Translations under genes and position numbers: made by a program
In this document: positions 10,413-18,504 of the stretch, one piece after another
Position numbering within the stretch: position 1 is the stretch's first letter
Layout of the letters: each line of letters opens with the position of its first letter
From: CAYQJL01 sp964573295
GTDB taxonomy: Bacteria > Eisenbacteria > RBG-16-71-46 > CAIMUX01 > WJJG01
Direction of reading: 5' to 3'
Length of the DNA: 64,000 nucleotides
Assembly: GCA_964573295.1 (NCBI GenBank)
Contig: CAZNJE010000016.1
Coordinates: 1-64,000, forward strand
Notes under the pieces: generated by a model
Database searches by the model: none
What the model saw: the letters and a program-made list of their open reading frames with translations, nothing else
What the model was told of the DNA's origin: nothing

Positions 10413-10512
10413 NNNNNNNNNNNNNNNNNNNNNNNNNNNNNNNNNNNNNNNNNNNNNNNNNNNNNNNNNNNNNNNNNNNNNNNNNNNNNNNNNNNNNNNN
10501 NNNNNNNNNNNN
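10413..10512. other. Assembly gap (100 N) truncating gatB
   Basis: 100-N placeholder. No tandem repeat is visible in the immediate flanks, unlike most other gaps. The end of gatB, and possibly more, is hidden here. Bases 10513-10603 after it show no recognisable gene. Confidence 0.98.
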
Positions 10513-10620
10513 CCAGGTCGGCCTTGGGTCCGGTGACATAGAGTGGATCGGCACCACGGGCTCTCGTCGCCCGTGGCTCCGTCATCCAATCACCCCCATC
10601 ACGCGGAGGGAGACGATCCC

Positions 10621-11937
10621 ATGAAGGTGCTACTGATCGGCTCGGGTGGACGGGAGCACACGCTCGGCTGGGCGCTGGCCCATTCGCCACAGAGCCCCGA
10701 GATCCTGAGCATGCCCGGCAATCCGGGGCTCGCAGAGTTGGGAACCTGCCTTACCGGTGACCCGGCGCAGCACGAGGATGTGATCGAAGCCGTGCGGGAG
10801 CACGATGTCGAGCTGGTGATCATCGGTCCCGAAGCTCCGCTGGTCGGGGGGCTCGGCGATGCGCTCCGCGGTGCGCTCGGCCAGGCCGGCGTTCGGGTCT
10901 TCGGGCCCTCGGCGGCGGCCGCGGCGCTCGAAGGGAGCAAGGTCTTCGCCAAGGACCTGATGCGCGAGCACGGCATTCCCACGGCCGGATACCACGTGGT
11001 CGGAAGCGCGGAAGAGGCCCGGATCCTTCTCGATCAAATCGAGTACCCCCACGTCTTCAAGGCCGACGGGCTGGCGGGCGGTAAGGGAGCGCTCATCATC
11101 GAGAACCGCGAGCAAGCGGCCGAAGCTGTCGAGACCCTGATGGTTGCGCGTGCCTTCGGCACGGCGGGCGACCGCGTGGTCTTCGAGGAGTACCTCGAGG
11201 GCGAGGAGATGAGCGTCTTCGCGGTAGCATCAGGCGAGCAGTACGTGCTCATGCCACCCTCGCAGGACTACAAGCGGGCGCGCGATGGCGACCAGGGAGG
11301 CAACACCGGCGGCATGGGCGCTTACGCCCCCGTCGTCCGCTGGAACCCCGCCCTGGAGGCGAACGTGCGTCGCAAGGTGATCGAGCCGACCCTGCACGCG
11401 ATGGCCGCCCGCGGCACCCCCTATAACGGCCTGCTCTACGCGGGACTCATGGTGGTCGGCGATGAGCCGCGGGTCGTGGAGTTCAACTGCCGTTTCGGGG
11501 ATCCCGAGACCCAGGTCGTCTTGCCCGTTGCCGGTGGCGACTTGCTGGACCTTCTCTGGAAGGCCTCGGATCCGGACCGCCAGGAGGGGTTGCCGGCCTG
11601 TGAGCACGGTGGTCGGACCGCGGTCTGCGTCGTGGTGGCCTCCGAAGGCTATCCGGGCCGGCCGCGGACCGGAGGGGTGATCAGCGGCATCGCCGAGGCT
11701 CGGGAGCTGGAGGATGTGCTTGTCTTTCACGCCGGTACCCGCCGTCAGGGACCGGACTTGATCGCCTCGGGTGGCCGTGTGCTGGGCGTGGTCGGGGTCG
11801 GGGACGACCTCCCTCGAGCGCGCGAGCGCGCCTATGAAGGAGTTGGGCGGATTCGGTTTGACGGGACGTTCCACCGGGGCGATATTGCCTGGCGCGGGAT
11901 GGAAGCGCTCGGCGAGTCGTTGTCGCCTCGATCCTGA
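10621..11937 (+). CDS. purD: Phosphoribosylamine-glycine ligase (GAR synthetase)
   Basis: ATP-grasp enzyme for the second step of purine biosynthesis: phosphoribosylamine + glycine + ATP to GAR. 438 aa, normal length. It shows the N-terminal MKVLLIGSGGREHTLGWAL, the ATP-grasp segments HVFKADGLAGGKGA and FEEYLEGEEMSVF, and NTGGMGAYAP. The start is ATG 10621 behind a strong CGGAGGGA site; the open frame upstream to 10543 has no similarity to PurD. purE follows after 51 nt, a plausible pur pair. Confidence 0.96.
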   Translation: MKVLLIGSGGREHTLGWALAHSPQSPEILSMPGNPGLAELGTCLTGDPAQHEDVIEAVREHDVELVIIGPEAPLVGGLGDALRGALGQAGVRVFGPSAAAAALEGSKVFAKDLMREHGIPTAGYHVVGSAEEARILLDQIEYPHVFKADGLAGGKGALIIENREQAAEAVETLMVARAFGTAGDRVVFEEYLEGEEMSVFAVASGEQYVLMPPSQDYKRARDGDQGGNTGGMGAYAPVVRWNPALEANVRRKVIEPTLHAMAARGTPYNGLLYAGLMVVGDEPRVVEFNCRFGDPETQVVLPVAGGDLLDLLWKASDPDRQEGLPACEHGGRTAVCVVVASEGYPGRPRTGGVISGIAEARELEDVLVFHAGTRRQGPDLIASGGRVLGVVGVGDDLPRARERAYEGVGRIRFDGTFHRGDIAWRGMEALGESLSPRS

Positions 11938-11988
11938 GAGTAGCAAGAGAGTCGGTGCATCCTCTGGAAACACGGGAGATTCTCGAAC

Positions 11989-12534
11989 ATGGTCGCGACC
12001 GGAAAGAAAACGAAGAAGCCCCCCGCCGCCCGCAAGAAGCCGGCGGCCAGGAAAGCCGGTGCCGGCAAGCCCCAAGTGGGGGTGATCTACGCCAGTACCA
12101 GCGACGAGCCCGTCCTGAAGGAGTGCTGGGCGGTGCTCGAACGTTTCGGGATTCCATTCGAGACCCACATGTTCTCGGCCCACCGGCAGCCTGAGTTCAC
12201 GGCCACCTACGCCAAGAGCGCTCGGAAGCGGGGCTTGCGCGTGCTGATCGCCGGGGCGGGCATGGCCGCGCACCTGCCCGGGGTCCTGGCGTCGATGACC
12301 ACGCTGCCGGTGATCGGGGTACCGCTGTGTGGCTCAGCCTTTGAAGGCTACGATTCCTTGCTCTCGATGGTCCAGATGCCGGCCGGTGTGCCGGTGGCCA
12401 CCGTAGCGGTCGGCAAGGCTGGGGCGAAGAACGCCGCGCTGCTGGCCGCGCAGATTCTGGCGCATCGCGAACCAACGCTGCAGCGCAAGCTCGACGATTT
12501 CAAGCGCCAGATGGAGAAGGGCGCCAAGCTATAG
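11989..12534 (+). CDS. purE: N5-carboxyaminoimidazole ribonucleotide mutase
   Basis: Class I PurE converts N5-CAIR to CAIR in purine synthesis. Diagnostic segments include HMFSAHRQPEF, VLIAGAGMAAHLPGV, LPVIGVP and DSLLSMVQMPAGVPVATVAVGKAGAKNAALLAAQ (read in parts). At 181 aa it is slightly longer than usual because of a lysine/alanine-proline-rich N-terminal tail (about residues 6-25) with KKP/ARK pseudo-repeats. ATG 11989 is the only nearby in-frame start. Its stop overlaps the 3' end of the convergent deoxyhypusine-synthase-like gene by six bases. Confidence 0.95.
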   Translation: MVATGKKTKKPPAARKKPAARKAGAGKPQVGVIYASTSDEPVLKECWAVLERFGIPFETHMFSAHRQPEFTATYAKSARKRGLRVLIAGAGMAAHLPGVLASMTTLPVIGVPLCGSAFEGYDSLLSMVQMPAGVPVATVAVGKAGAKNAALLAAQILAHREPTLQRKLDDFKRQMEKGAKL

Positions 12535-13719
12535 CGTCGGTCGCCGTAGTGTGGAGCTGAGCTGGACCTGACGCAGGCCGTCGAGCAGATCGTCTCGCCG
12601 CTGTCCGAGCCGTTTGAGAGGCCGCGGAGGGACCCTGTCCAGCAGGAAAGCCGTCATCAGCGGCAAGGCCATGCTGAGATCCGTTGCCAGCGCCAGGTCC
12701 TCGGTCTGCGGCATCAGGGCGCCCGAATGGGCCTGCTGCGGCAGGTCGGGATTGCCAGACGCGGGGCCTTGATCAGCTGCGGGTCTGTTCGTCGAGCCGG
12801 CCGCGGTCGGGTCAGTGGGCCAGAGCGCATCTGGATTGATCGGTTCGGTCCCGCCGGCCGGGTGCATATGGGCGTGCCCGGCCATGCGCAGGCTGAATGG
12901 CCGGTGACCTCGTTCCTTCCGTCCCAGAATCCGCTGCAGGTGCGCGGGAGACCCCAGCATCAGATTGGCTCCGACGCCTGCGCCGAGGCACCAGAATGCA
13001 CACGATGAGCGTTCGCTCGTTGAGGCGGCCGCATTGAGGATCCCTGCCGACAGGTTCAAGTCCAGGCTGGCATCGATCGAGAGACGGTTGCCGACCTGAG
13101 CCAGCTGGGCGATGATCGATCCGAATGGTCCCTCGGCCGGCGATGGGTTGATGATGGGGATGCCGAGCTCATGCGCCGTCGACAGCAGGCCCGGGTACTC
13201 GACCCCCAGATCCTTCTCGCGCTGACGAAGCTCGCGCCCGATCCGGTCGTGTAGCTCGGCTGAGCCCATCGTCTTCTGGAGATCAGGCCCCGCGAGGAAC
13301 TCCCGAAGCGTGCTTTCGGTGGCCTCGCGATCGGCTGCCGAAATGTGGCGGGCGGCGCTTTGGAACTCGGAGCCCTCGGGAACCGATGCCAGGACCGGCT
13401 TGCGCAGGGCGAGCAACGCATCGTAGTAGAGATTGGTGCCGGTCACCGCGAGCCAGTCGATGTAGCCGTGTCGAAGCAGGGGAACCAGGGCTGTCACGGC
13501 CAGACCGGTGACGGTCATCGGCGCGTCCAGGCTGAGGCCCACGGTGCGTTCGGGCTGATCGAGCAACTGGTCGGCGAGGCGGCGGGCCGCTAGCGCCAAC
13601 CGCCCGGCGGTCGCGCCGCGGAAATGGGTCTGGAACAGCGCCGTGGCGCTCATTCCGATTTCGATGGGCCGGACGCTCCGAGCGGGCTCCGGCTGGGAGT
13701 GATCCCCGCGCGACTCCAT
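12529..13719 (-). CDS. Deoxyhypusine synthase-like protein lacking the catalytic lysine
   Basis: 396 aa with the DHS-family fold: TVGLSLDAPMTVTGL, the YIDWLAVTGTNLYYDALLAL segment (DHS: dwivsTGaNLyHD), GIPIINPSPAEGPFGS and the late strand ATDLSMALPLMTAFLLD. Characterised DHS enzymes use NAD and a lysine in SWGK to carry the butylamine of spermidine. A gapless alignment of the final segment puts HSGAL here, so alanine (about residue 334) replaces the lysine. A proline/threonine/asparagine-rich insert of about 45 residues precedes it. Bacterial homologues are often polyamine enzymes of uncertain role; this one may be a pseudoenzyme. TAGGAG precedes ATG 13719. It is divergent from tsaC and convergent with purE. 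Confidence 0.8.
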   Translation of the reverse strand: MESRGDHSQPEPARSVRPIEIGMSATALFQTHFRGATAGRLALAARRLADQLLDQPERTVGLSLDAPMTVTGLAVTALVPLLRHGYIDWLAVTGTNLYYDALLALRKPVLASVPEGSEFQSAARHISAADREATESTLREFLAGPDLQKTMGSAELHDRIGRELRQREKDLGVEYPGLLSTAHELGIPIINPSPAEGPFGSIIAQLAQVGNRLSIDASLDLNLSAGILNAAASTSERSSCAFWCLGAGVGANLMLGSPAHLQRILGRKERGHRPFSLRMAGHAHMHPAGGTEPINPDALWPTDPTAAGSTNRPAADQGPASGNPDLPQQAHSGALMPQTEDLALATDLSMALPLMTAFLLDRVPPRPLKRLGQRRDDLLDGLRQVQLSSTLRRPTL

Positions 13720-13825
13720 GACAACTCCTAACGCCGGATCGGACGAAGGGCTTCTAGTGCCCGTTCGGTGTCCGGCTCCGTGATGCTAGGCAACCGGTGC
13801 CCGGTACGCAAGGGAGGGAACACCG

Positions 13826-14674
13826 ATGGCGGACGAACCAATCGAACGGCGAGACGAACCGATGCTGCGGCGGGTCGAGTCGATCGGGGAGCCGGATGAG
13901 CCGACCGAGGGGCCAGGCGAGTCGATCGAGCCGGTTGAGGCGGTCGAGGAGTCGGGCGAGTCGATCGAGCCGGTCGAGCCGGTTGAGGCGGTCGAGGAGT
14001 CGGGCGAGCCGACCGAGCCGGTCGAGGATCCGGGCGAACGGATTGGGCTGCCCGAGGAGGGTTCCAGAGCCTGGACAGTCCTTCGGACGAGGGCGTCGGG
14101 GCTCCTGCGCGACGGCGAGCTGCTGATCCTGCCCGCCGAAGGTCTCTACGGGCTGCACGCCACGGGGGAGGCTGGACGCCGGCGCCTGATTGCCGCCAAG
14201 GGCGATCGGGCCGGCAAGCCGTTTATCGTGCTCCTGGCCGAACCCGCCGACGTGCAAAGGTATACGTCCGACCTACCGGACGAGTTGATGGACTGGATTG
14301 CTTCGGTATGGCCCGCGCCGCTCACCCTCGTGCTGCCGGCATCCCCGCAGCTACCCGCCGCACTGGCGCGGGAGGGACAGGTCGCCCTCCGCTGTCCAGA
14401 CAGCCCTTGGCTGCGTTCAGTGGCATCTGCCTGCGACGAACCCCTGCTCAGCACCAGCGCGAACCGTGCCGGAGCAGCGCCCCCGGCGGCCGTCAGCGAT
14501 CTGGATCCCTCCGTCCGGCGTGCCGCGGCGCTCATCGTCGACGGGGGCCGTCTGGGAGGGCAAGGGTCAACAGTGGCGCGTCTCACCCGCACGGGCGGCT
14601 GGACCGTGTTGCGCGAAGGCCTCTGGCGAGGCGACCGCCCCCCGATCGGATCGCGGGGTAACCCGCGCGTCTAG
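13826..14674 (+). CDS. tsaC: Sua5/YrdC/TsaC-type threonylcarbamoyl-AMP synthase with acidic repeat N-terminus
   Basis: Makes threonylcarbamoyl-AMP for tRNA t6A37 modification. The core from about residue 73 shows LLILPAEGLYGLHA, the substrate-binding K-D-R/KPF segment (AAKGDRAGKPFIVLL), PAPLTLVLPA, and the hallmark LSTSANRAGAAPP. About 70 residues of a glutamate-rich N-terminal extension precede it, built from EPVEAVEESGESI-like repeats. GGGAGG precedes ATG 13826. In Bacillus the order ywlC (sua5), ywlE, rpiB is conserved, and the same trio recurs here with a lipoprotein gene in between on the other strand. Confidence 0.9.
   Translation: MADEPIERRDEPMLRRVESIGEPDEPTEGPGESIEPVEAVEESGESIEPVEPVEAVEESGEPTEPVEDPGERIGLPEEGSRAWTVLRTRASGLLRDGELLILPAEGLYGLHATGEAGRRRLIAAKGDRAGKPFIVLLAEPADVQRYTSDLPDELMDWIASVWPAPLTLVLPASPQLPAALAREGQVALRCPDSPWLRSVASACDEPLLSTSANRAGAAPPAAVSDLDPSVRRAAALIVDGGRLGGQGSTVARLTRTGGWTVLREGLWRGDRPPIGSRGNPRV
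13918..14033. repeat. Imperfect coding repeat in the tsaC N-terminal extension
   Basis: Imperfect units built on GAGCCGGTTGAGGCGGTCGA encode EPVEAVEESGESI-like acidic peptides. All indels between copies keep the frame. Confidence 0.8.
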
Positions 14675-14698
14675 ACCGCCGGGCGTTGGGGCGAGCGG

Positions 14699-14925
14699 GG
14701 GTTGAGACGGCCGAGGGTTGAGACGGCCGAGGGTTGAGACGGCCGAGGGTTGAGNNNNNNNNNNNNNNNNNNNNNNNNNNNNNNNNNNNNNNNNNNNNNN
14801 NNNNNNNNNNNNNNNNNNNNNNNNNNNNNNNNNNNNNNNNNNNNNNNNNNNNNNGGTTGAGACGGCCGAGGGTTGAGACGGCCGAGGGTTGAGACGGCCG
14901 AGGGTTGAGACGGCCGAGGGTTGAG
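14699..14925. repeat. 16-nt intergenic tandem repeat containing gap 4
   Basis: GTTGAGACGGCCGAGG is repeated perfectly on both sides of gap 14755-14854, in the convergent space between tsaC and the lipoprotein gene. A 16-nt period cannot be read in one frame, and no terminator-like hairpin is evident. Nothing else is seen in this 295-nt stretch. Confidence 0.95.
14755..14854. other. Assembly gap (100 N) in 16-nt repeat
   Basis: 100-N placeholder inside the 16-nt array. Confidence 0.98.
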
Positions 14926-14969
14926 GCGAGCGGCGGCTAGCCCGACCACTCATGTGGTTGATCTCGCCT

Positions 14970-16373
14970 CTAGTTTCCTTCGTAGGGCAAGGCCCCCATA
15001 TCGCCGCCGTCGTCGGCCGTGCCGATACAGGGGCTGTCGGCTCGCAGGTGGAAGTCGCCTTCGAGCCGCGGCGGTTGGGGCTCCTGGACGAAACCGGGAT
15101 TGACCGTCAGGTTCGAGACCGGCAGGTCAACGCTGCCCGGGTAGATCGGGGTGGCAATTGGGTCTTCGGGACAGGCGCAATGCTCGCCGTAGTTGGGGCC
15201 CGACATGCTGCCGGTCGAATTGTTGTGCACGATCGTGACGAACGGCTGGTCCTCGTGCCAGACGATGCCATGACCGTTCCGATAGACGATGTTGTTGCGG
15301 ACCTGAAGGTTGAGGTCGGGGTGGGTCTCATGCAGGTAGATCGCCGCGGGGCTATTGTTGTAGAGGGTGTTGTTGACCACCCAGCCCTCCGTGTTGGAGA
15401 AGTACTCGATCGTGCCCCCCAGCGTGCCCGTGGGGACCGGACGCATGCCGTTCATGATCAGGCAGAACTCGATATCGAACCGAGTGGTGTCCATGAAGGC
15501 CGACTGCACCAGGATATGGCCGCTCAGCTCGAAGTCGATCGTCGCCCCGTGGCCGCGAATGCAGGTGTCGGTGTTAATGAGGATCTCGCCCGTGGCGTGG
15601 TAGCGCTTGTTGGGATCCAGATCGACCAGATGCTCGAAGAACACCCCATTGTGTTCGCCCATCCCGGCCGCGGCCAGTGCGTCGCGCAAGTCGAGATCGT
15701 CGGAATCCTCGACCTCGACGGTGATGGTCTCGCTGATGCCCTCATTGCCCACAAGGTCGTAGGCGCGGGCCTGAAGCACGTGTTCCCCGGCGTGAAGCAC
15801 GGGGTTGATGGTCCAGTCGTATTCGTACGGCGGGATCGAGTCGGTGCCGGCAATCCCGCGGTCGATGTAGAAGTCCACGTAAGCGACGGCCTCGTTGTCG
15901 GTGGCTTCGGCCGTCAGCGTGACGTCGTCGGATAGCATGGCGCCGTTCTCCGGGTAGGTGAGGTTGACCTCGGGCGGCGTGGTATCGGGCTCCTCGGTGA
16001 CCTCAACCGTGACGCTCTCGCTGATGCCCTCGTTGCCCACAAGGTCGTAGGCGCGGGCCTGAAGCACGTGTTCCCCGGCGTGAAGCACGGGGTTGATGGT
16101 CCAGTCGTATTCGTACGGCGGGATCGAGTCGGTGCCGGCAATCCCGCGGTCGATGTAGAAGTCCACGTAAGCGACGGCCTCGTTGTCGGTGGCTTCGGCC
16201 GTCAGCGTGACGTCGTCGGATAGCATGGCGCCGTTCTCCGGGTAGGTGAGGTTGACCTCGGGCGGCGTGGTATCGGGCTGGCTGGAACTGCGCTCCTGGT
16301 CGTCTGAACAGGAACAGGCCAGTGCCCCGACGAGCAGGCAGCCCGCCAGCATCCAGAGCCGTTGCATCTTCAT
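14970..16373 (-). CDS. Lipoprotein with two near-identical Ig-like repeats and a parallel beta-helix domain
   Basis: 467 aa, unnamed. The signal peptide MKMQRLWMLAGCLLVGALAC gives a lipobox cysteine around residues 20-22. Two 96-residue modules follow, almost identical even in DNA. Each begins PDTTPPEVNLTYPENG and contains VTLTAEATDNEAVAYVDFYI, typical of extracellular Ig-like (Big) modules. The C-terminal half (YFSNTEGWVVNNTLYNN, NNIVYRNGHGIVWHE, HLRADSPCIGTA) resembles right-handed beta-helix proteins and ends MGALPYEGN. ATG 16373 has CGAGGAC upstream and a promoter at 16461-16489. The longer open frame to 16628 would begin upstream of that promoter and is rejected. Probably a surface carbohydrate-binding or adhesive protein; function unknown. 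Confidence 0.8.
   Translation of the reverse strand: MKMQRLWMLAGCLLVGALACSCSDDQERSSSQPDTTPPEVNLTYPENGAMLSDDVTLTAEATDNEAVAYVDFYIDRGIAGTDSIPPYEYDWTINPVLHAGEHVLQARAYDLVGNEGISESVTVEVTEEPDTTPPEVNLTYPENGAMLSDDVTLTAEATDNEAVAYVDFYIDRGIAGTDSIPPYEYDWTINPVLHAGEHVLQARAYDLVGNEGISETITVEVEDSDDLDLRDALAAAGMGEHNGVFFEHLVDLDPNKRYHATGEILINTDTCIRGHGATIDFELSGHILVQSAFMDTTRFDIEFCLIMNGMRPVPTGTLGGTIEYFSNTEGWVVNNTLYNNSPAAIYLHETHPDLNLQVRNNIVYRNGHGIVWHEDQPFVTIVHNNSTGSMSGPNYGEHCACPEDPIATPIYPGSVDLPVSNLTVNPGFVQEPQPPRLEGDFHLRADSPCIGTADDGGDMGALPYEGN
15721..16296. repeat. 288-nt coding direct duplication
   Basis: Two adjacent 288-nt units (96 aa each) differ at only a few positions by eye. The strong DNA identity points to recent duplication or ongoing conversion. 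Confidence 0.9.
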
Positions 16374-16460
16374 GGTCTTGTCCTCGCGATAAGCGTCCGT
16401 GCTTGGTTTCCTCCCGACAAGAAAGGGCTCCCCAGCTTCGGGCCCCCAAGAAACAACCAT

Positions 16461-16489
16461 AGCATAGGTTTGAGCTGCAATGGCATCAA
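16461..16489 (-). promoter_or_regulatory. Predicted sigma70-type promoter for the beta-helix lipoprotein
   Basis: On the minus strand TTGATG (16489-16484), a 17-nt spacer, and TATGCT (16466-16461). Transcription would start near 16454, about 80 nt before ATG 16373. Confidence 0.5.
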
Positions 16490-16621
16490 GCGCGGCGGGG
16501 CCCTCGAGCGCGTTCGGGGCGCCGCCGAACGAGCCGGAGGGCCAGCCGGTGCGGCGGGGGCGCCGCCGAGCACGTTTGGCGGTGCAACCGGAGGGATCCG
16601 ATGTTCCATCCGGTCCGTTCG

Positions 16622-16650
16622 TTGACACCTGCTGGGGGCAACTCTAGAAT
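16622..16650 (+). promoter_or_regulatory. Near-consensus sigma70 promoter for the ywlE-like gene and rpiB
   Basis: Perfect -35 TTGACA (16622-16627), a 17-nt spacer and -10 TAGAAT (16645-16650). Transcription should begin near 16657. This rules out the upstream start at 16601 for the phosphatase and fits GTG 16724. It is divergent from the lipoprotein promoter. The space between holds only GC-rich sequence. Confidence 0.75.
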
Positions 16651-16723
16651 ACGAGCCAAGTTGCGCGGATCTCCGCGTGTAGGGATGCGGGAACCGGACG
16701 TGCAATGCGAGAGGGGGCTGATC

Positions 16724-17233
16724 GTGTTCCGGGTCGTGCTCATCTGCACCGGCAATACCTGCCGGAGCCCTATGGCCGAGAGCATTCTGTCGATGCTTCT
16801 CTCCGCCGAGAAGCTGGGTGGGAACGGAGACATGATCCGCACGCCCATTGAGGTGAGCTCTGCGGGGGTGGCCGCTGGCGAGGGGATGCCGGCCACGCCG
16901 GAGGCGTGCGCAGTTAGCGAACAGCAGGGATTGGACTTGTCGGCCCATCGGTCGCGGGGTCTGACCCCCGAGATGATCCTGAATGCCGACCTGATCGTGG
17001 CAATGGAAGAACATCACCGGCAGGCTGCGGTGCGGCTCATGCCCGAATGCGCTGACCGGATCACGACCCTGGCCGAGCTGGCGGGGCTGTTGCCGACTCG
17101 TGGAGTGGGCGATCCGATCGGCGGTGACGAGAACCGGTACCGGGAGACCTTCGCCCAGCTCGAAGAACTCTTGAAGCGCGCGGTGCCCAGGATCGTGACG
17201 CTGATGCGGGATCGTGCATCCGACCCGGGATAG
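16724..17233 (+). CDS. ywlE: Low-molecular-weight phosphatase, predicted protein-arginine phosphatase (YwlE type)
   Basis: 169 aa. The P-loop ICTGNTCRSPMAES near the N-terminus has Cys8 and Arg14, and the general acid is D130 in GDPIGG. In YwlE the residue after the P-loop Asn is Thr, which selects phosphoarginine; tyrosine phosphatases of this fold have Ile there (NICRS). Here it is Thr12. GTG 16724 follows GAGAGGGGG at good spacing and lies below a strong promoter. ATG 16685 is an alternative start. It is followed by rpiB, as in Bacillus. The partner arginine kinase McsB is not in the window, so the substrate class is a prediction. Confidence 0.82.
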   Translation: MFRVVLICTGNTCRSPMAESILSMLLSAEKLGGNGDMIRTPIEVSSAGVAAGEGMPATPEACAVSEQQGLDLSAHRSRGLTPEMILNADLIVAMEEHHRQAAVRLMPECADRITTLAELAGLLPTRGVGDPIGGDENRYRETFAQLEELLKRAVPRIVTLMRDRASDPG

Positions 17234-17439
17234 CCGCTGAGGGATGACGCCGATCTAGAACGAATTCTCGTCCTCGGGGCGGTGGCTGGCGGAAGGATCA
17301 TTCAGCAGCTGGGTGGTCGCCAGAGGTGCCAGTAGTGGTTGGCGGGACGGTTTTGGGCGTTGAGAGTGCCTTTGGCCGAGTGGTGGTTGGCGGTAGGGAC
17401 GAAGTATCCGGTGGCCCCGGATAGGAAGGAGATCGACCC

Positions 17440-17889
17440 ATGCGGATACAGATTGGCAGTGACCACCGCGGCTTCGAGCTCAAGCGGCGATTGTCGGCCT
17501 GGTTGAACGAAAAGGGGTACGAAGTCGTCGATCACGGATGTAACAGCGCTGAAGCTACCGATTACCCGGATCACGCCTACGCCGTCGCCCGCACGGTGGC
17601 CGCGAGTGACGATGACCTGGGGGTGCTGATCTGCTCGAACGGCGTAGGCATGTCCATGGCTGCCAACAAGGTGCCTGGTGTGCGGGCGGCCCTGTGCGTC
17701 ACGCCCGCGATGGCCAGCCAGTCGCGGCGTCACAACGACGCCAACGTTCTGGCCCTGGGGGCCGACAACCTGGCGCCCGAGAAGAACCAGGCGATCCTCG
17801 AAGCCTGGCTGGAAGCCTCCTTCGAAGGCGGGCGTCATGCCCGTCGAGTTGAGAAGATCAGCGCCGGCGAGGTGACGGCCCGCTGTTGA
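17440..17889 (+). CDS. rpiB: Ribose-5-phosphate isomerase B
   Basis: 149 aa RpiB/LacAB family, interconverting ribose-5-phosphate and ribulose-5-phosphate. Visible motifs are IQIGSDHRGFELK, DYPDHAYAVA, LICSNGVGMSMAANK (catalytic Cys in the usual C-G-T-G position, here C-S-N-G) and SRRHNDANVLALGA with the active-site His. AAGGAG sits just before ATG 17440. It lies 206 nt after the ywlE-like gene; that spacer shows G-rich direct repeats but no clear promoter, so cotranscription is likely. Confidence 0.93.
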   Translation: MRIQIGSDHRGFELKRRLSAWLNEKGYEVVDHGCNSAEATDYPDHAYAVARTVAASDDDLGVLICSNGVGMSMAANKVPGVRAALCVTPAMASQSRRHNDANVLALGADNLAPEKNQAILEAWLEASFEGGRHARRVEKISAGEVTARC

Positions 17890-17905
17890 TCACGGCTGGA
17901 GACGG

Positions 17906-18017
17906 GTAAGCAGGCAAGCAAGCAGGCAAGCAAGCAAGCAGGCAAGCAGGCAAGCAAGCAGGCAAGCAAGCAAGCAAGCAAGCAGGCAAGCAGGCAAGCA
18001 GGTAAGAAGGCAAGAAG
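17906..18017. repeat. 4-nt/8-nt intergenic microsatellite (AAGC/AGGC)
   Basis: The whole rpiB to HIT spacer is an array of GCAA/GCAG tetranucleotides ending in GGTAAGAAGGCAAGAAGGATGAG. The degenerate last units supply the AAGGATG ribosome site of the HIT gene, so repeat drift and translation initiation are physically joined. Confidence 0.9.
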
Positions 18018-18026
18018 GATGAGTTG

Positions 18027-18371
18027 ATGAGTAACGACTGCATCTTCTGCAAGATCGTCGCCGGAGAGATCCCGTCCGAGCGCATCTATGAGGATGACCT
18101 GGTGTTGGCATTCCGCGACATCTCGCCGGCGGCCCCGACACACGTATTGCTGATTCCCAAAGAGCACGTGCCCACCGCCGACGATCTCACCGAGGCGCAT
18201 GCCGACGTGCTGACCGCCCTCACGCGCGCCGCACAGACGGTAGCCCGGCAGGAGGGGATCGAGGGGGCCTATCGACTGGTGGTCAACTGCGGTAAAGAGG
18301 CCGGCCAGGCGGTGTTTCATCTGCATGTGCACCTGATCGGAGGCCGGCGACTGACCTGGCCGCCCGGTTGA
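18027..18371 (+). CDS. HIT-family nucleotide-binding hydrolase (Hint type)
   Basis: 114 aa. It starts NDCIFCKIVAGEIPSERIYED with the zinc-type CxxC of bacterial Hint proteins, contains AFRDISPAAPTHVLLIPKEHV, and ends with the histidine triad HLHVHLIGGR. Family members hydrolyse purine nucleoside phosphoramidates. ATG 18027 is chosen over TTG 18024. The gene directly follows the tetranucleotide array. Confidence 0.95.
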   Translation: MSNDCIFCKIVAGEIPSERIYEDDLVLAFRDISPAAPTHVLLIPKEHVPTADDLTEAHADVLTALTRAAQTVARQEGIEGAYRLVVNCGKEAGQAVFHLHVHLIGGRRLTWPPG

Positions 18372-18419
18372 TCTCGCGCGCACGGGTATCCGCGCAACCG
18401 GTTGACTGTGCGTCGCTTG

Positions 18420-18504
18420 GTCTGCCGTGTGCTCGGGTCTGCCGTGTGCCCGGGGCTGCCGCGTGCCCGGGGCTGCCGTGTGCTCGGGTCTGCCGTATGC
18501 TCGG
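18420..18504. repeat. 17-nt intergenic tandem repeat
   Basis: Five 17-nt units (GTCTGCCGTGTGCTCGG and close variants) in the 299-nt spacer between the HIT gene and moxR. The rest of the spacer contains no recognised gene and no convincing promoter. Confidence 0.92.

Noticed and set aside
10513..10603. Small gene or gatB end after gap 3
   Set aside because: None of the three frames resembles a GatB C-terminus or a known small protein, so it is left unannotated.
16601..16723. Extended N-terminus of the YwlE-like protein
   Set aside because: It would start upstream of the TTGACA/TAGAAT promoter, and the family begins at the P-loop, which fits GTG 16724.
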